Shown: positions 13,635 through 13,763 of the stretch, in pieces
Layout: each line of letters starts with the position of its first letter
How positions within the stretch are numbered: the first letter of the stretch is position 1
Source: CAZHOV01 sp964534315
Lineage (GTDB): Bacteria; Bacteroidota; Bacteroidia; Chitinophagales; Saprospiraceae
Reading direction: 5' to 3'
Length of the DNA: 13,763 bases
Assembly: GCA_964534315.1 (NCBI GenBank)
Contig: CAZHOV010000151.1
Span: forward strand, 1 to 13,763
The notes under the pieces: model-generated
Seen by the model: only the letters and a program-made list of their open reading frames with translations
The model's database searches: none
What the model was told of the DNA's origin: nothing
Program-made: the position numbers and the translations under genes

Positions 13635-13763
13635 AAACCCACAAAACCAAGTAACCGGAGCGACTTTTTTAGTTTACCCCAAAATGCTTTTGCTATATTT
13701 AAGGATCGAAATTAAATACACTGTAATCTAAGTTAGTTAACAATTTTGGGCAATGGATTTTAC

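Noticed and set aside
13694..13701. TATATTTA as a promoter box for a gene beyond the right edge
   Set aside because: It has one mismatch to TAnnTTTG and no -33 partner at the normal spacing; the gene it would serve is outside the window.

Overview
The window looks like chromosome from a Bacteroidota bacterium, probably near the Saprospiria or a related lineage. The reasons are the lack of clear Shine-Dalgarno sites, a LytS-type kinase paired with a LytTR regulator, a separate-subunit MacB-like exporter with a lipoprotein adaptor, an AAA_14/DUF4143 ATPase, and intergenic DNA crowded with palindromic repeats. The lineage is an inference from gene style; there is no rRNA or other marker gene here. 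No tRNA, rRNA, CRISPR array or transposase gene was found.

Layout. 1-151 is the end of an array of 33-34 bp palindromic units that continues past the left edge. 246-833 encodes a Crp/Fnr-like regulator and 1062-1835 an alpha/beta hydrolase. A single copy of the same palindrome family sits at 1846-1871, before a convergent membrane-anchored class III nucleotide cyclase (2996-1914, minus strand). 3082-3408 holds what looks like the C-terminal remnant of a secreted or lipoprotein beta-barrel protein. 3751-4116 encodes a small exported DUF2147-like protein followed by a strong hairpin.

4122-11674 is the core of the window. It holds a TolC-like outer membrane factor (4550-5860), an HlyD/MacA-type lipoprotein adaptor (6286-7380), a MacB-like FtsX permease without its own ATPase (7389-8627), the partner ABC ATPase (8848-9516), a fragmentary barrel protein (9532-9894), then a LytS-family sensor kinase (9951-10919) and a LytTR response regulator (10922-11674). 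Together these look like a complete tripartite efflux or export pump spanning both membranes, with a linked two-component system that probably senses membrane or envelope conditions. The TolC gene is bracketed by two direct copies of a roughly 340 bp hairpin-rich element (about 95% identical by eye). The permease and ATPase genes are separated by 220 bp of short repeats.

11770-12414 encodes a Nudix-like protein with a degenerate Nudix box. It converges on an AAA_14/DUF4143 ATPase (13594-12431, minus strand) whose start codon abuts a perfect 41 bp palindrome (20 bp arms, one central base). That palindrome is the cleanest unexplained signal in the window. The last 129 bases hold no gene that I can support.
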